NCBI GenBank assembly: GCA_000827205.1
Contig: KN832558.1
Location: 1,251,960-1,315,959 of the forward strand
Reading direction: 5' to 3'
DNA: 64,000 nucleotides
From: Plicaturopsis crispa FD-325 SS-3
Lineage: Eukaryota; Basidiomycota; Agaricomycetes; Amylocorticiales; Amylocorticiaceae
Under the pieces are notes generated by a model. The model saw only the letters and a list, made by a program, of their open reading frames with translations. It ran no database searches and had not been told where the DNA came from. Positions 32,835 to 47,511 of this stretch are shown piece by piece; the stretch's first letter is position 1, and each line of letters begins with the position of its first letter. The position numbers were made by a program, and so were the translations under genes.

Positions 32835-35341
32835 TCATGCATCTAGGATATTATCCGTGTAGTAGAGAGGAAGGTAAGTGTTGAGATGGACGACTGCAAG
32901 CCGAGAAATCCCCTCCGCGAGCAAACATATTTCGTGCACGAGAGGTTCCATACCGCTCCCGGTTCCTATGATCGTAGTGCACGTCGACGCGGGTAAATGT
33001 AGGCGGGTGGGATCCACAAGGGACAGGTTGTCGGCCACGGCAAATTGGGGTAGAGGGTACGCTGTAGCGACGACTGCGTGAAAGAGGACATCGCGAAGGC
33101 GACGACGAAGTAGGCTGCCCAGCGGCGACGCCGGCTGCATATTTGCATCGGCCCAGCGTTGTGCAAGTCTCAGCATATCCTCGTCCGGTGCATGCAGGGG
33201 GATTCGATCTGAATAGGACGTTGCGGTCCCGTTGCGCACCTCCTGGGCACGAGCTGTGACTTGTACGACAATATCTTGTCGCACATGACGCCAGCTCGGT
33301 TCCCCACCTTGCGAATCCAGACGATCGTTCAAGAAACAGCGTGCGAGGTGCGGGCCACCGATAGCACAGATATCATGCTTGAGGAGCTCGAAAGCGGCGT
33401 CTTTGTGAATCTTCTGGCACGACACCGAACTACTTGCGATGAGGAGTTGACGATAAAGCATCAGGAACATATAAAGAGATATCAGCGCCGATGCTTCCCC
33501 GGCCAGGTAAAAGAGACGGTCACTGTCCAGGTACACAGTCTCCGGAAAACCTGGCAGATCATCCACACGATTCCAGGCAATCGAGTCTTTTGCTGGAGTG
33601 AAAGGCGATGGAGGCACGAAGACGAGATCAACCAGTCCGGACAGAACCGATAGATAAATTTGCTGGTTTCGTGGAGAAGTCGGATAATTGGCGATGATGG
33701 ATTGGGAACGGGTAGTAGATTCTAAGCGATGGGAACTCGAAGGGATCTGAATATTGTTCGACACGGGCGCACATTTCGTGGAGAAGTTGTGGTGTGCATG
33801 GGATAGCCATTTGCGGGTGACTACAAGCGAGCTTCGACCATCTTTGCGCCGCAGGAAAGCCTTCCTCTCGAATGGACCAGAGGTCCGCATAAGAAAAGGA
33901 CGCATGCTTTTAAGTTGGTGATTCGCAATGTCCTACAGGAAGCAAGAGTTAAGCTCGGCTCATTGAATCAGTATCGAATACACATACAATCTTCATGACC
34001 TCCGCGAGGTCCATGCACATTTCGACTGCCCGAATGACCTGAGCATTGCTTTTCCGTCCATCAGGACCGCACGATTGCGCCACCGCCACCATCGCATCAA
34101 CACTGCTATCTCGACAAGGCGCGCAATAAAGCTTCATGGCCGTCCCAATATAATGGAAGAGGCTCGATGCGTCAAATACGCCATGACGAAACTGTTGCTG
34201 GATGAATTCTGGGTCCAATACAGCTCTAAGATGAGCTGCCTGGAAGGCGTGGTGCGCGACATTTCCCCGCTGCGGTTTAAGGCTAAGAGCGTCGCGGAGC
34301 ACGAGGGGTGGCAGGATGCCGCAGAGAACCTCTCGTAATTCGGCGAGGAGATTGGGGATCCGGGACGGCAATCGAAGAGTGACGACACCCAATGGAAGGG
34401 AATATGCCATGGTTGGCCTGCTGGATGATAGCGGAATGTGATGGCACGCGCAAACAGGCCTACATGGCTTGCCTGTCATCGTGAAGGTGGCGCACGTACA
34501 GCCGGTCTCTACCTCACGAATCACAGCCGACCAATACTTGTTATTCACGTCCTGTTCGCGAGGACTGGCAAGCCGTTTAAACTTCAATCGAGCCTCAAAG
34601 AGAAGACCGTGTCCTACATCAACGTTAGCATGTTAGATCGAGATGTGTGAAATGGCACGAACGTATGTGCGGATTTCTGAGTATTTGTTGTAGATCCAAG
34701 TCTCGCAGTACAAGTCGGTTGGTGGGAGGGATGTGCGACGGCACTATGCGAGGATCCTGGAGGTTGATGATGGGGGAAATGGGTGGTGCGCAATCGGCGG
34801 GTGGACAGCATACATGTTGAGCAACAGTGCGAAATGCTCGTCGTCTCCGGATAGGTATCCTACTAGAAGGAGTGCGTGCTGTATGTGACACCGCAATGGT
34901 CGAGATAGTCTGCGCGATGTCCAAGCGCAGACGCTTCTGTGGTCTCGGGTGATCAGGACCCGGAGACGGCGGTGCTTGCGCCGTTGGTGTTACGCCTTCT
35001 GCCCACTTGCGCCCTTCGCCCAACACCGGTGCCACAGATCCCTGTCCGCTAGCAGAGGCATCTCCGCCGTCTGCAAGGCTTTCAGTGCGAGTGCCATGAT
35101 ATTGCAACAGCGAGGGATTGCGAACGTCTGCCGGAGAGACAGGCCACATCTCGCTGTCGAACCAGGGAGCATTGGGCTGATGGGACTCAGTCGGACCCTC
35201 TGCCACTGCCACCTGGCTCAGCGCATGGTCTAGCGGGCAGTCTGACGAAGGCAATGGAGGCTGCGAACCATCTTTGCGTTCGTCTTCGTTGTCGGCCTTG
35301 CGTTTGCGACGAATTGCGGTCTCATGGGCGATGTCGTCCAT
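32835..35341 (-). CDS. Tcp11/Sok1-family protein
   Basis: Three exons. The N-terminal 180 residues are disordered, with a basic KRLRLD patch. The Tcp11 domain starts NRLVLRDLDLQQILRNPHIR and continues across intron 1 as HGLLFEARLKFKR. Then come RIPNLLAELREVLCGILPPL, EFIQQQFRHGVFDASSLFHY, MKLYCAPCRDSSVDAMVAVA and, across intron 2, DLAEVMKIDIANHQLKSMRP. Yeast Sok1 is a multicopy suppressor of loss of protein kinase A, and animal TCP11 acts in sperm cAMP signalling, so a role near cAMP/PKA signalling is likely but inferred. The gene is convergent with the MYND/Mss51 gene. Confidence 0.85.
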
Positions 35342-37517
35342 CCAAGACTAGAGAGGCTGAGAAAGGTATAACGGAAGCAAAATCGGGGGACAATGAACGC
35401 TTGGGCATGCCATTTTTATAGGTAGGTAGGGACGGGAACCGCATGTTGTAGACAGACGTCGTAACAAAAAAAAAGTTGCCACACCTTGCAGCACTTTGAC
35501 TTTGTCCTTCGTCTGCCACGCGATGTTCACATGTCCGCCTACCTTTCGCCAGCTCTCGCCGTGCGCGCTCTTCAGAGTCGTCTTCCTTATTCGTCGATCT
35601 CGGTGTGTCTCCTGTCATCGGCAACGCCTCAAGGCTGAAAGGGAATGACCACCAGCTCTTGTGTACGAGACAGGACAAGGCGCTCAGTCGCTACAGTAAC
35701 TACAAGACCACATTTCGAGCAGCAATACAGTCCGTTTTCATCTTGATGCAGACGGATTCGCTCAATACGTCGGGTGCGCCAGCAGACAGGCAGACGGCAG
35801 TACTACTAATATAGAGGAGAAATCCATATATCCATCAGATTTTTTACACGCGCGTATACGCGTGTTGGATATCGGATCCTCGCATGGGCTGGTGTGGAAA
35901 CGGCCTGCTTACTCTCAATGACTCAAGCAATCACGGCTACTTGAATATCTTGCAACTTGAAGGCGGCACCCCACTGGACACCTTTGCCTCGTGGCCAAGG
36001 ATCGGCATAAGACACAGAGGAGCAAACGCCCTACATTGCGCAAGACCGGACTCGGAGACCCGTCAGTTACCCGTCCAGGTCATGTCTATCGCAATCAGGT
36101 ACCGAGGATCCTAACATGGGCGACGTCGAAGGAAGCCAGGGTGCTGGGTGCGGTTCCGTTTAGGTGGGTGTGTTATTCGACTGCTACGCCTTAGAGAGTT
36201 TGCCTTGCGCAAAGGGCCAAGGGGCGAGACTATTCTTCTTCTGCACTGAACATTTCAAGAAGAGCTCCATGAGCACTACGAAACTAGACTCAAGATACTG
36301 AAGGCTACTCCGAGCGACTATAATTGATAGTAGCTCGATAGCCGCTCAGCCAACTCAAAAGATCCTATTGCTTGGTGTGGTCAAACTCAATCCTTAATGA
36401 ATTCTTGAAACTGACTTTATCCGGCCATCGTGCAGTCCGTTTCTTGCCTCCTCGAAAGAGGGAAAGACTGCCGCAAATATGCAGGTGAGATGCTGGTCCT
36501 CGCGTTTCGTACGACTGCAACTGAAGTACGCGGCCCGGTTCCGGTTCCAAGATAGCAAGCGTAGTAATCACCGTATACACTGTAGCTTCTACAATCGATT
36601 GTTCACCGGGACTGGACCACACGCACTGCACGCGAAAGCCGCATGTTTCTCGTCAACATCGGACAAGACAAACGGAAGCTGCCGTAGAGCGACACACAAC
36701 AACAAGAATACCGGGTTCAGGCTCCAGCCCCAAGGCAGCGTATCCACGATCGGATGGTCCTCGTCGCTCAGGCTGTTCAACCGCCCCGGTAGTGGACGCC
36801 TGCACTTCGCTCAGCGCCATTTCACCCGGGCGCCACGCTGTCGCCAATCTACGAGTAAAGCCGTGTGCTTTTCTCACTTTTTTGCGCGCAAGGGCTTCTA
36901 AAGCGGATCTTGCGTAGATTCTGTATACGTTGATCTGCCAATGCATCGAGACTCTCGGGTTTCTCCTAGATACGACAACAATAGGTGTTTACCCACCATA
37001 CACGACACTAAGGCCCGAAATGCTCATGCTCTCCATCCTCAGTTCTAGAACCCGCCTGGCATACATTCCGTGCCCTTCGCCCGTGCTCCTTCCTGCCATA
37101 CTCAGGCGTGGAGACACACAAGTGGGAAGTTCGCATCAGTTGCGTGCGGTACGCTGGGCACGGCACCTTTCGTAAGCTCCTCTGAAAACCACTATGTCAT
37201 GTACTTACAAATAAACGCATGCATTATCAATGAGCCATGAGACATAGAGTGAATATTGGGTTCCCACTCACCAACCTTCTCGCACACATCATCGCTAGAA
37301 ATTGTAGCTCACATGTCAGAGGGGCATCATCAAGCTTAAGCGTGAACCGCCCGTCATTTTGAGAGCTCCTTTTGAACCTCCTTACAGGTGTACTTATAAG
37401 TAGTGAGTTCGCTATATGCGCAGAACAATTCCTGAATTGAAATGGTGGATTAATCCGAACCGTCGTATACACTCGTTAACGAAGACAATGTTCATCGCAA
37501 TGCGCAAGAAAGCTAGA
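35342..37517. other. Long intergenic region
   Basis: 2.2 kb between the Tcp11-like gene and the V-ATPase gene. It holds a poly-A run near 35465, a near-perfect palindrome at 35846-35865, and scattered short frames without motifs. The frames at 36365-36946 on minus have unusual composition and no homology that I recognise. Confidence 0.4.
35846..35865. repeat. Near-perfect GC/AT palindrome
   Basis: ACACGCGCGTATACGCGTGT reads almost the same on both strands and includes an ACGCGT hexamer. It lies about 505 bases upstream of the Tcp11-like start. It may be a factor site or chance. Confidence 0.5.
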
Positions 37518-39599
<2,082 letters not shown>

Positions 39600-39834
39600 C
39601 GCAGTGAAGGTTTACTGTAGTTTCCGTTGGCCGAGCAGAGGCACAGTAGAGTATTCGGGAGACAGACACAGAAACGCCTCCAGCGCTAGGACAAGTTTAG
39701 TCTGTTCCTCCAGAATGTAATAGAGCCAGACTCGAAACTTTCCCACGATTCACGGTCGTCTAGTCCCCCGGAAGGTGTACTGGAGGTGGATTCGGTGGGA
39801 CTAGCTACTGTACAAGACTACGAGTGACAGTACA

Positions 39835-42800
39835 TTAATTATCTCGTGCTAAAAGTTGAATACATCGCTCTGCACCCTCCTTGAATATCGTAGGATCGGA
39901 TGAGGACCTGGAAGAGGATTAACCTCTGACAACGGGAATCTCTTTACAAAGAACTGTGCGTACCATTCAGTCTCGAGGAGCACTTCTTCAGCTTCGTCGG
40001 TGTCCTTGCCAAAATCTTTACTTTGTAAGGCCAGATATAGATATTCTGCGCAATCTGTCCTGATCTAGCGGATATCTCGTTGAGTCGTGACATCTCTCGC
40101 TGAAGGGAAACACGGTACCTTTGGAAATTGGTGTGCAAGGAACTCAGAAAGGCCCGGGAGGAACGTCGTGAACAGTGATGGGACTGCCAAAGCATTCACC
40201 AATCTGTGCGTTTAGGCTTAGCCACATTTGAAATCGCGAGGAATAAAGAGCCCCAACATTTTCATTGACTCGAGTATTCGATGGATACTTTTAATGCGGG
40301 GAACATTTCTGGTTGCAAAAGACACGAGATCCTTTAATCTGTTGGCATGTATCAGTCATCGTGGAATGCAGCTTTAGGTGTTCGATGAGCCACCCACCCC
40401 ACCAAGCCTTCAGGATTATCCTGCAAGCGTTCTAGTGCATCCGCCTGCATAAGGATGTTGAACGCTTGGAAAACTGGGACGACAACGGAGTTGGACGCGG
40501 CGTTTGATCTGGCATGATCTAAAAGATCCCCGACAAAGGTGACCAGGTCGTACGTATTTTTCTCGAATCCAGCAGAGACTGGGATGGCGTTGGCATAGGC
40601 TACAAGGCTGGCTGACACCGGGCGATGCTAAAAACCCATTGACAGCATTAGCGTAATCTTGAAGTGATCATTGTAAAGAGCCTACCGTGCTATCTGTCAT
40701 ACTCCCCACGCTGAGAATAAGCCCCGTCATAACCGATTTGCGGTACTGTTGGACTCCCAAGAGCCGGACGGCGCGCGGAAATAACCAAGCACCATCATTC
40801 CAGCCGACGGTTTCGACCTCGCTGGGAAAGGATATGAAGAGCGAGACAAGGAGGTAGATATCCACAAACGTACCTCAAGAACAACTCCTTCATTAAAGGA
40901 TCCCTGTGTATTCGCCACGGATCGGGGGATGAAACTTTAGGCAAGGGAAGCAACAGGAGGCGAAGAAAATGGTCGCCAGCTTCTGACCGGACATTATCTA
41001 GTCTCTCCACACCTTGCTTCAGAATTCCGCCGACTGCGTCGTGATACTTGGCTGCAGGGAGGTACTCTTCGAAATTGGGAATGTTGCTAGCATTCGAGAA
41101 CAAGATCTCAGAGAACGTGGCCAGCCCTCGGATGCATGCTATCCGAATCCATGAGCCGATGTCACCGCGTTGGTCGATCGTGTAGTCTTCCAGTCCGCTT
41201 TGAAGGGCGTCGTACATATCTCGGACAACCGCCGGAGACAACTCTTCGGCAGGAAGTCAACACTACGCAGAGAGCCCACAAGAAGATACGCACTTTCAGA
41301 GAGCCGCGGCACGAGATTGGATAGAATCTCAGGCATGGCCGTAAAGCAGTTGCGGCGCGCTTCCACATTCCGAATATATGTTGTCGACTTTAAATATATA
41401 TAAGAAACTGCGAAACGATGCGACTATAACACCACGCACCGAGGAATTGACGCAGCTAAGCAAGCATTGAACGGCTGCCGGAAGATCATGAGAATGGGAG
41501 CTGTAATCAAGGACACCAAGCAGTCGACCAAGACTCTGCTGCACGGTAGGCGACCCTGTCACAAACTCTCGGGTCAATGTATGGGTCCATCATAGAGTAA
41601 GTATATTACTTTGCTGAATGTAGAATAGGAACGTATCTTTTGATAACAAGAGAGCAGTCCACTAGCTTGCTGACAGCCGCCATGGCGGAAGCGGCTGCTT
41701 CTTGAACGGCACTACTTCTGTGCCGCAGCCCATATTCCACGATTGCCCTCCAATGAGGTACGGACGAGCCCTTTTCCAGTTGAATTTCCGCAAGGGAGAT
41801 ACTGTTGGCGATGAGGTAGCATGCCGCTTCAGTTACAAGCTCGTTGCGGGGTGTCTGAGCAACCTCCTGTGATATACGAGCCAGATATCGAAATGCCTGA
41901 CGTCTATGTGGCTCCAGACTCGTGGAGTCTTGTGATGCTTGGTAGGCCGCAGAGAGCTCTACCAGCGCGAGAAGTCCGCCATGTATGTCGGTGATATCGA
42001 CGGAGTCAAATAATGAGGCCTGCAATCAGTGTTAGACATTCGGAGCGGCGTGTGCCTCAGCCGTCGTTGACGCACTGCTTTATGGGATGCATCAGGACCC
42101 AGCACCTCCAGAGCCGGCTCACAGATGATTTTCAGCGACTGGGCACCGAGCCGTCTCATCGCCTGATCCCAATGTCGCAAAGTAACATTTAGGATATGTT
42201 GAATCAAAAACGGCTGATACTCGATGTGCCTACTACCATTTAGTGCTGTTGCAATAGAACAGGACAAAATGCGAACGTACTCTGCTACCTGGGGCGCGGC
42301 AGCGAGGAAAGCACTCCGTCGGACACTAACTGCGTAGAAATCGGTCTTGCGTAGGACGTCTATGCCATGCGGGAACAGACCCTAATTGAAACGTTGCTTC
42401 TCAGTATGAAAAAGGAGTGATAAGGTGCGACACATCATACCATTCTCCCCACATGCTCCTGGAACGCAGCACTTGCCGCACGACGAATATGAATCTCACG
42501 GTCATACAATGCAACAGTAACCAGCCGCCAGGCTAGTGTATTGGCATGCGGTGCTAACGCTGATGCGTCTTGAGCTCTAGCAAGAGCCCATAGTACGTAT
42601 GCTGCAGCATCCCGTACGTTCGATCCGATGGAATGTGCGCCTTTCCGGATGTCAAAATAAAGCGCCTTGGGGAACAGAATCAGTGGATGAAGAGTGGCCG
42701 AGGATATAGACGGACTTTGGACAGCCATTCAACCAATTCTGGTAGTTTTTGGCGCGGGATGAGATTTCGGCGTGCCATTTCGGCGCAAGCCAAGGATGCG

Positions 42801-44348
42801 CCATGCCATGTACTCTCAGCAAGAGCGGGAAGATCGTACAGGGATGCTGCTGCGATAGAATGGATGCTATATAGTCCCGTGATAGTGTCGAGAACTTGGT
42901 CGGCGTATTCCGTTGGTAGCCGTTCTGATATGCGCGCAACCGCCTTCGCAGCAGACCACCTGACGATTGTATCCTAGAGAAAACCATTTTAGTACTTTAG
43001 ATAGGGTTGATGCTTGGACAGATGCTACGTACCTTATCCTGTAATGCTTGAAAGAGCTCCTCAAGGACGGTCTCTACGTCCTCAGGAACGTCTATGTCGT
43101 CATCGTCGTCGGTAACATTGTTCCTGCTGGATGCATTCGCTCCCCCTAGTTCTCGACCTAGACGGCATGAATATTAGATGAGATGAAAACAATGTAGCGC
43201 GAAGAGTACCTTTGGCGCGAACGATCTTTGCTTTCGTTGGTAGGAGTCGAAGAGCTACTCGGGAGAAAAGCTTAGTCTTGAACTTGCGGACGACAGTGTT
43301 CCTCTTTAGAGATTCGCTTTGGTCGATATTATAGCCAATGGATAAAATCTGGGGGAGCTTCGACTGGATTTGTTCAACCGGGCCGGACTTCACAACCTCG
43401 CACAGTACTTGGAGTAAGCCAATCGACTAGACTTGACTGTCACGATGACTTCCTCTTCTCAAAAAGAGATGCATACGCACCGTGAAGACGTCAACAGGAC
43501 CTTTCAGGATATTGTTTGAAAAGTCCACGAATGCATAGAAACTTGACAAAGTGTCCTTCCTATATAAATTAGGAGGATGCAAGCACTCCAAGTCTTGTGC
43601 GACGTACCTCATGTATATTCGAGATAATAGTATAGCAGCACCTTCCCTCTCAAGACCGGCTTTCCCTAGGTATTCCTTCCCGACAGATTCGACGGTAGAA
43701 GCAGTCCGTCCAACATGGTCTCCGTCATCAAATTGCGCGAGATCGAAGGGGATCATGATGATGAGAGAAAGCCATAGAAGAACGACGTATCGCAGAGGCC
43801 ACCGGGAAAGTTCCCGTATTGGCCCATCGGACATGGCAATGTAATCCAATGCTATTGAGAGATCGGCTATTTCATGAGGGAAGAATCTAGCTAAACGAAG
43901 GTCAGGGAGCCGCTACTTGTGGAAGATATATGACAACTGACTGATGGTCTTGTATCCACGGCATTTTGTGAAGTGATATAGCAGCAACGCAACTCGCCCT
44001 ATCCTGGACGATTCCATGCCGCTACCAGACTGGGAAACTGCGTCCTTTGCATGAGACTTTAGGACCTCTACGACTGGAGGGACGAGACGTTCTAGGAAAG
44101 GATCCAGGAGATATGACTGTTCCTGGTATTCGTCGAGCTAGAGTAGGGTGTAAGTAGACTGTTGCAGGAAGGTTGGACTTCCTTACAATATCAGTCAAAT
44201 TCTGGAGAAGTAAGATTTCACGCCGCTCTTCCTCTGCACTTGTCTTGACAGCCAGATCCAAGGATAGAAATGATGCCTGCAGTGCGACATACTCGTCGTA
44301 TTTTTCGAAAGTCGCAAATAGCTTGCCCTCGGTCAGCTCGTCCTCCAT
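39835..44348 (-). CDS. Tubulin-folding cofactor D
   Basis: A large HEAT-repeat chaperone that captures beta-tubulin and joins it to alpha-tubulin during dimer assembly. The start MEDELTEGKLFATFEKYDEY and LDEYQEQSYLLDPFLERLVP are typical. The signature segment IIRFFPHEIADLSIALDYIA with RWPLRYVVLLWLSLIIMIPF identifies the family (yeast Cin1, fission yeast Alp1). Repeating helices continue for over 1000 residues through at least 15 small introns. The C-terminus joins as KIRTDCAEYLYLALQSKDFG, then EEVLLETEWSSSDPTIF, and ends QLLARDN. Exon borders in the middle are approximate. The gene is divergent from the Bud22-like gene with 311 bp between starts. Confidence 0.85.
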
Positions 44349-44659
44349 GTTCTGGAGACTCTTCGCGACGCCTTACGGTGACAGTGTGTTCCAGTTACGT
44401 TCTCTGCTTATTGAAGAGAGCCCAGGTGAAACGGAATGCACGAATACGCGTCAGGGTGATGGTAGACGACGAGAGAGACGAGAGCGCGATAAACGCGATC
44501 GCGGTACGAGCTACACATAGGGGCTACAACAACCTCAACATGGAATTATAACCCCTGAAAGACTAGAGACGATCCATCTTTATTTTCAGAGTTCATGTAC
44601 GCGCTAAGATCGCATTTGCTACTGTCTCTACACACTCATACGCGCTCTTGATATCGAAC
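44349..44659. promoter_or_regulatory. Divergent promoter region, TBCD / Bud22-like
   Basis: 311 bp between two divergent starts. No TATA box is evident. A short unit of repeated GAGAGACGAGAG lies near 44470. Confidence 0.4.
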
Positions 44660-46369
44660 ATGGCAGAAGCATCTACTAGCGCGGCACGCGGGATGAAGCG
44701 GAAGAGACCAGAGCTGACTGAGGTATGTGCACTTTTGCCTAGCACACTGCCCTCGCAAACTAACCTCAGCGCACAGGATGGGCTTGCCGCTAAGATTGCT
44801 GGAAAGCTGGTACGCCTCACTTGAATGTGGTCATGATACCTCATTCAATGGCTCTCTGCAGCACCATGACTTGAAGGAGGTCAGGAAAGCTGCCAAGAAA
44901 GCAAAAGTATTTGAATCCCAGAAAATAGTGAAGAAACTGAAAGACCTCCGGTGTGTGGTGATTATATCAACCCCGGTCCACGCATAGCAGTCTAACGCGA
45001 CTTCAGGCGCAAGGACGATCCTGCTCCACAAATCGCAGACTTGGAAGCTGAATTCGAAGTCTTGAAAGTGCGTGCCCTATTTCATCATCACTCATGCAGG
45101 CACTCATTTAGATTGTGCAGACCATCGACCATGAGCATGTCGCCAACACAGCGACCCGTACAAAGCTTAAGAAAGACCATCTCCTCTCCAGGAATGAGCA
45201 CGTCATAGCCGCCATATCCTCAGAACTCTCCGCAAATCTCCTGTCTCCTGCGGGCCCCGGCACACCAACAGCTAAAGTGCAGAGCCGTCTACTGAGCTCA
45301 AAACTACTCGCTATGGAGGTCGCAGCCGTCGTAGACGACTTAAAGCTAGTTCTCCAGCCGGAGCGAAAACAGCAAGCCACCGGGGACGACGCGGCGACTG
45401 CAGATAGTGAGCCACGGCCGAAGAAGCGCGGCCAAGATACTACAGATGAGGGAATACAGGCACCACAGAAGACTCGCAAGCCTGATCTACACGGCGAGGT
45501 CCTCGATAACGATCTCGAAGACGGCGAAGACCATGAAGACGGAGATGTGGTAAGTGTGGAGGAAAATGCTTCCGCATGGGAGTCGGGGTCAGTGGGTGGC
45601 ACTGAGGGGTGGGAATCTGGCTCGGTCGAGGCAGATTCTGAGGTCGAAGGGTCTGGCTCCTCGGGCGGAGAAGATAGCAGCACGGACGACGACCCAGCGG
45701 CGGCCCCACCATCCAAGAAGCCGAAAACCACCGCTCCTAAACCGAAGGCCAAAGACAACCCCAAATCCACTACCCGCACTGCGCAATCGACCTTTCTGCC
45801 GTCGCTATCCGTTGGTTTCACTCGAGGGGATTCAGACGACTCGGAATGGAGCGACAGTGAAGCTAAAATTGCGGACGGCGCCGAAAAGAAAAATCGGCGA
45901 GGTCAGAGGGCCAGAAGAGCGTACGTTACCTCCCAAAAATACACGGACGTCACTCATTGGCTAACGTACATTTATCCCGTCCAGCATTTGGGAGAAGAAA
46001 TTTGGAAAAAACGCTAACCATATGAAGAAACAGCGGGAGACCATGGAGGCTTCAGGGCGTGGGCGTGGGCGGCGCCCTGGTGCTATGCCATCGACACGCC
46101 CCACGCCCGAGGCCCGACCTACGCATCCGCCTCATAAACCTGTGGCCGCAGTTCAGCAGCACCACCAGCAAGCCGATGCGGGCTGGGGCCAAAGGAAAAA
46201 CCACGATCCAAACCCCTCGAATTTCACCGCGCCTCGACCTGCTGCGTCCGTGCCTCCCCGGGCCAGGATAGAGACGGGTCTACACCCTTCGTGGGAGGCG
46301 AAGCGAAAGCTCAAAGAGAAGCAGAGCGCCGGGATTCTTCCTGCGCAGGGGACCAAGATTAAGTTCTGA
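44660..46369 (+). CDS. Bud22/SRFBP1-like ribosome-biogenesis protein
   Basis: A nucleolar-type protein needed in yeast for small-subunit rRNA processing. Early exons give MAEASTSAARGMKRKRPELT, DGLAAKIAGKLHHDLKEVRK, KAAKKAKVFESQKIVKKLKD and LEAEFEVLKTIDHEHVANTA. The centre is acidic, with many Glu/Asp/Ser/Gly in repeated ESGS-like strings. The C-terminal Bud22 motif reads KKNRRGQRARRAIWEKKFGK, NANHMKKQRE, then LHPSWEAKRKLKEKQ and ends GTKIKF; WEAKRK..KxxKIxF is the family signature. At least five introns are used; the one before IWEKKFG restores the motif exactly. Confidence 0.85.
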
Positions 46370-46671
46370 TCCACGACACAATTGCTTCCCCTTCCGATCG
46401 GTCCGCAGAGTCACAGCGCGTCGGAGGGACGCCGACTTGCTGTCAGCCCTTGTAGTCTGTGTGAATAATAATCCGACGTCTGACGAAGATTCTTGTTGCG
46501 TATGAGTGCGTCCAGTGTTGCAGTATAAACAAAATAGCAGAGCGAGTACATGGTGCGATATTAGATCAAGCTGAAACGACGGGTGTTTTCTATACAACAC
46601 GATATGAAGCATTTCCTGTGGATATAGCAGAGCAAATGGGGATCCAATGATGAAAAGTCAGCGAGTCCGAA
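46370..46671. other. Convergent 3' intergenic region
   Basis: 302 bp between two convergent stop codons, holding both 3' untranslated regions; nothing else is seen. Confidence 0.4.
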
Positions 46672-47511
46672 TCAAACAACCTGCCGCACACATACGTGCC
46701 GCTTCACGCCCCCGTGAAGTCTGCATTCTCGTGAACACCACATGTCGCCGCATTGGCCGCATCTAGGAAAATCAAAGCCCGACTTCTTGCATGTAGCACA
46801 TGTAGACGCCGCGCAGAGCCTTGACTTCCTCTCTACGGCAGACAGGATAGGGTGCATCCCCGTACTCGCGGCTTTCGGCCGGTGGTGTGGATGTTGGAGA
46901 GTTTGACGGCGAGGACGTCTAAACGAACGGAGGGAGGGCGGCACTGAAGTGTCCCCACTGTCGGTAGCGGAGTCTGGAGTAAAGATGTCCGACGCCGTGA
47001 ATGACGATGATGTACGGCTAATAGATGGTACTGAGGGTAAGGTGGAGCATATGGATAACGGCGAAACAGGGGTGACGGGGATGTCCTGGTCTTGTTCAGA
47101 CGACGGCGATTGCGAGTCAGAGCTCGTTGACCAGTGCAGCCGCGCCCTACGTCTTTCGTGCCGCTGGGAGAGAGCAGAGGGCACCAACGACGCTAGGCAT
47201 TCGCTGGCAGACCCCGTGGGCGTAAATGATCCTGAGGCGTAATGATTTGCCCTCTGGGCAAGCGCACTAGATGCAGGAGGTGCTTTGGGAACATCAAGGG
47301 TGAGCTTGGCAGGCGTTGTGGAGGAAATGGATATGTGCGACAGAGCGCGTCTACGAGGGTGTTGGCGTATGGGCAGCGGCAGGGGAAACGGTGAGATCTG
47401 ACGAGCGTTGAATATGTCAGATTCAGGCGACGGGGTTATGACAAGGGTCCATACCTTGCATTCGTCAACGCTATTAGGAAAGGTAAAGTCGACTAGCTCC
47501 TCTGTAGGCAT
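46672..47511 (-). CDS. Protein with C-terminal MYND-like zinc finger
   Basis: A single-exon, 279-residue protein. The first 220 residues are Ser/Pro/Thr-rich and disordered. The last 45 hold a treble of Cys pairs: CATCKKSGFDFPRCGQCGDM, then WCSRECRLHGGVKRHVCVRQ. The order C-x2-C, C-x2-C, W-C-x3-C and a final His/Cys group fits a MYND finger, a protein-protein interaction module. The terminal spacing (RHVC) departs slightly from the usual H-x3-C. No catalytic domain accompanies it. It is convergent with the Bud22-like gene. Function unknown; it may be an adaptor. Confidence 0.65.
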   Translation of the reverse strand: MPTEELVDFTFPNSVDECKVWTLVITPSPESDIFNARQISPFPLPLPIRQHPRRRALSHISISSTTPAKLTLDVPKAPPASSALAQRANHYASGSFTPTGSASECLASLVPSALSQRHERRRARLHWSTSSDSQSPSSEQDQDIPVTPVSPLSICSTLPSVPSISRTSSSFTASDIFTPDSATDSGDTSVPPSLRSFRRPRRQTLQHPHHRPKAASTGMHPILSAVERKSRLCAASTCATCKKSGFDFPRCGQCGDMWCSRECRLHGGVKRHVCVRQVV

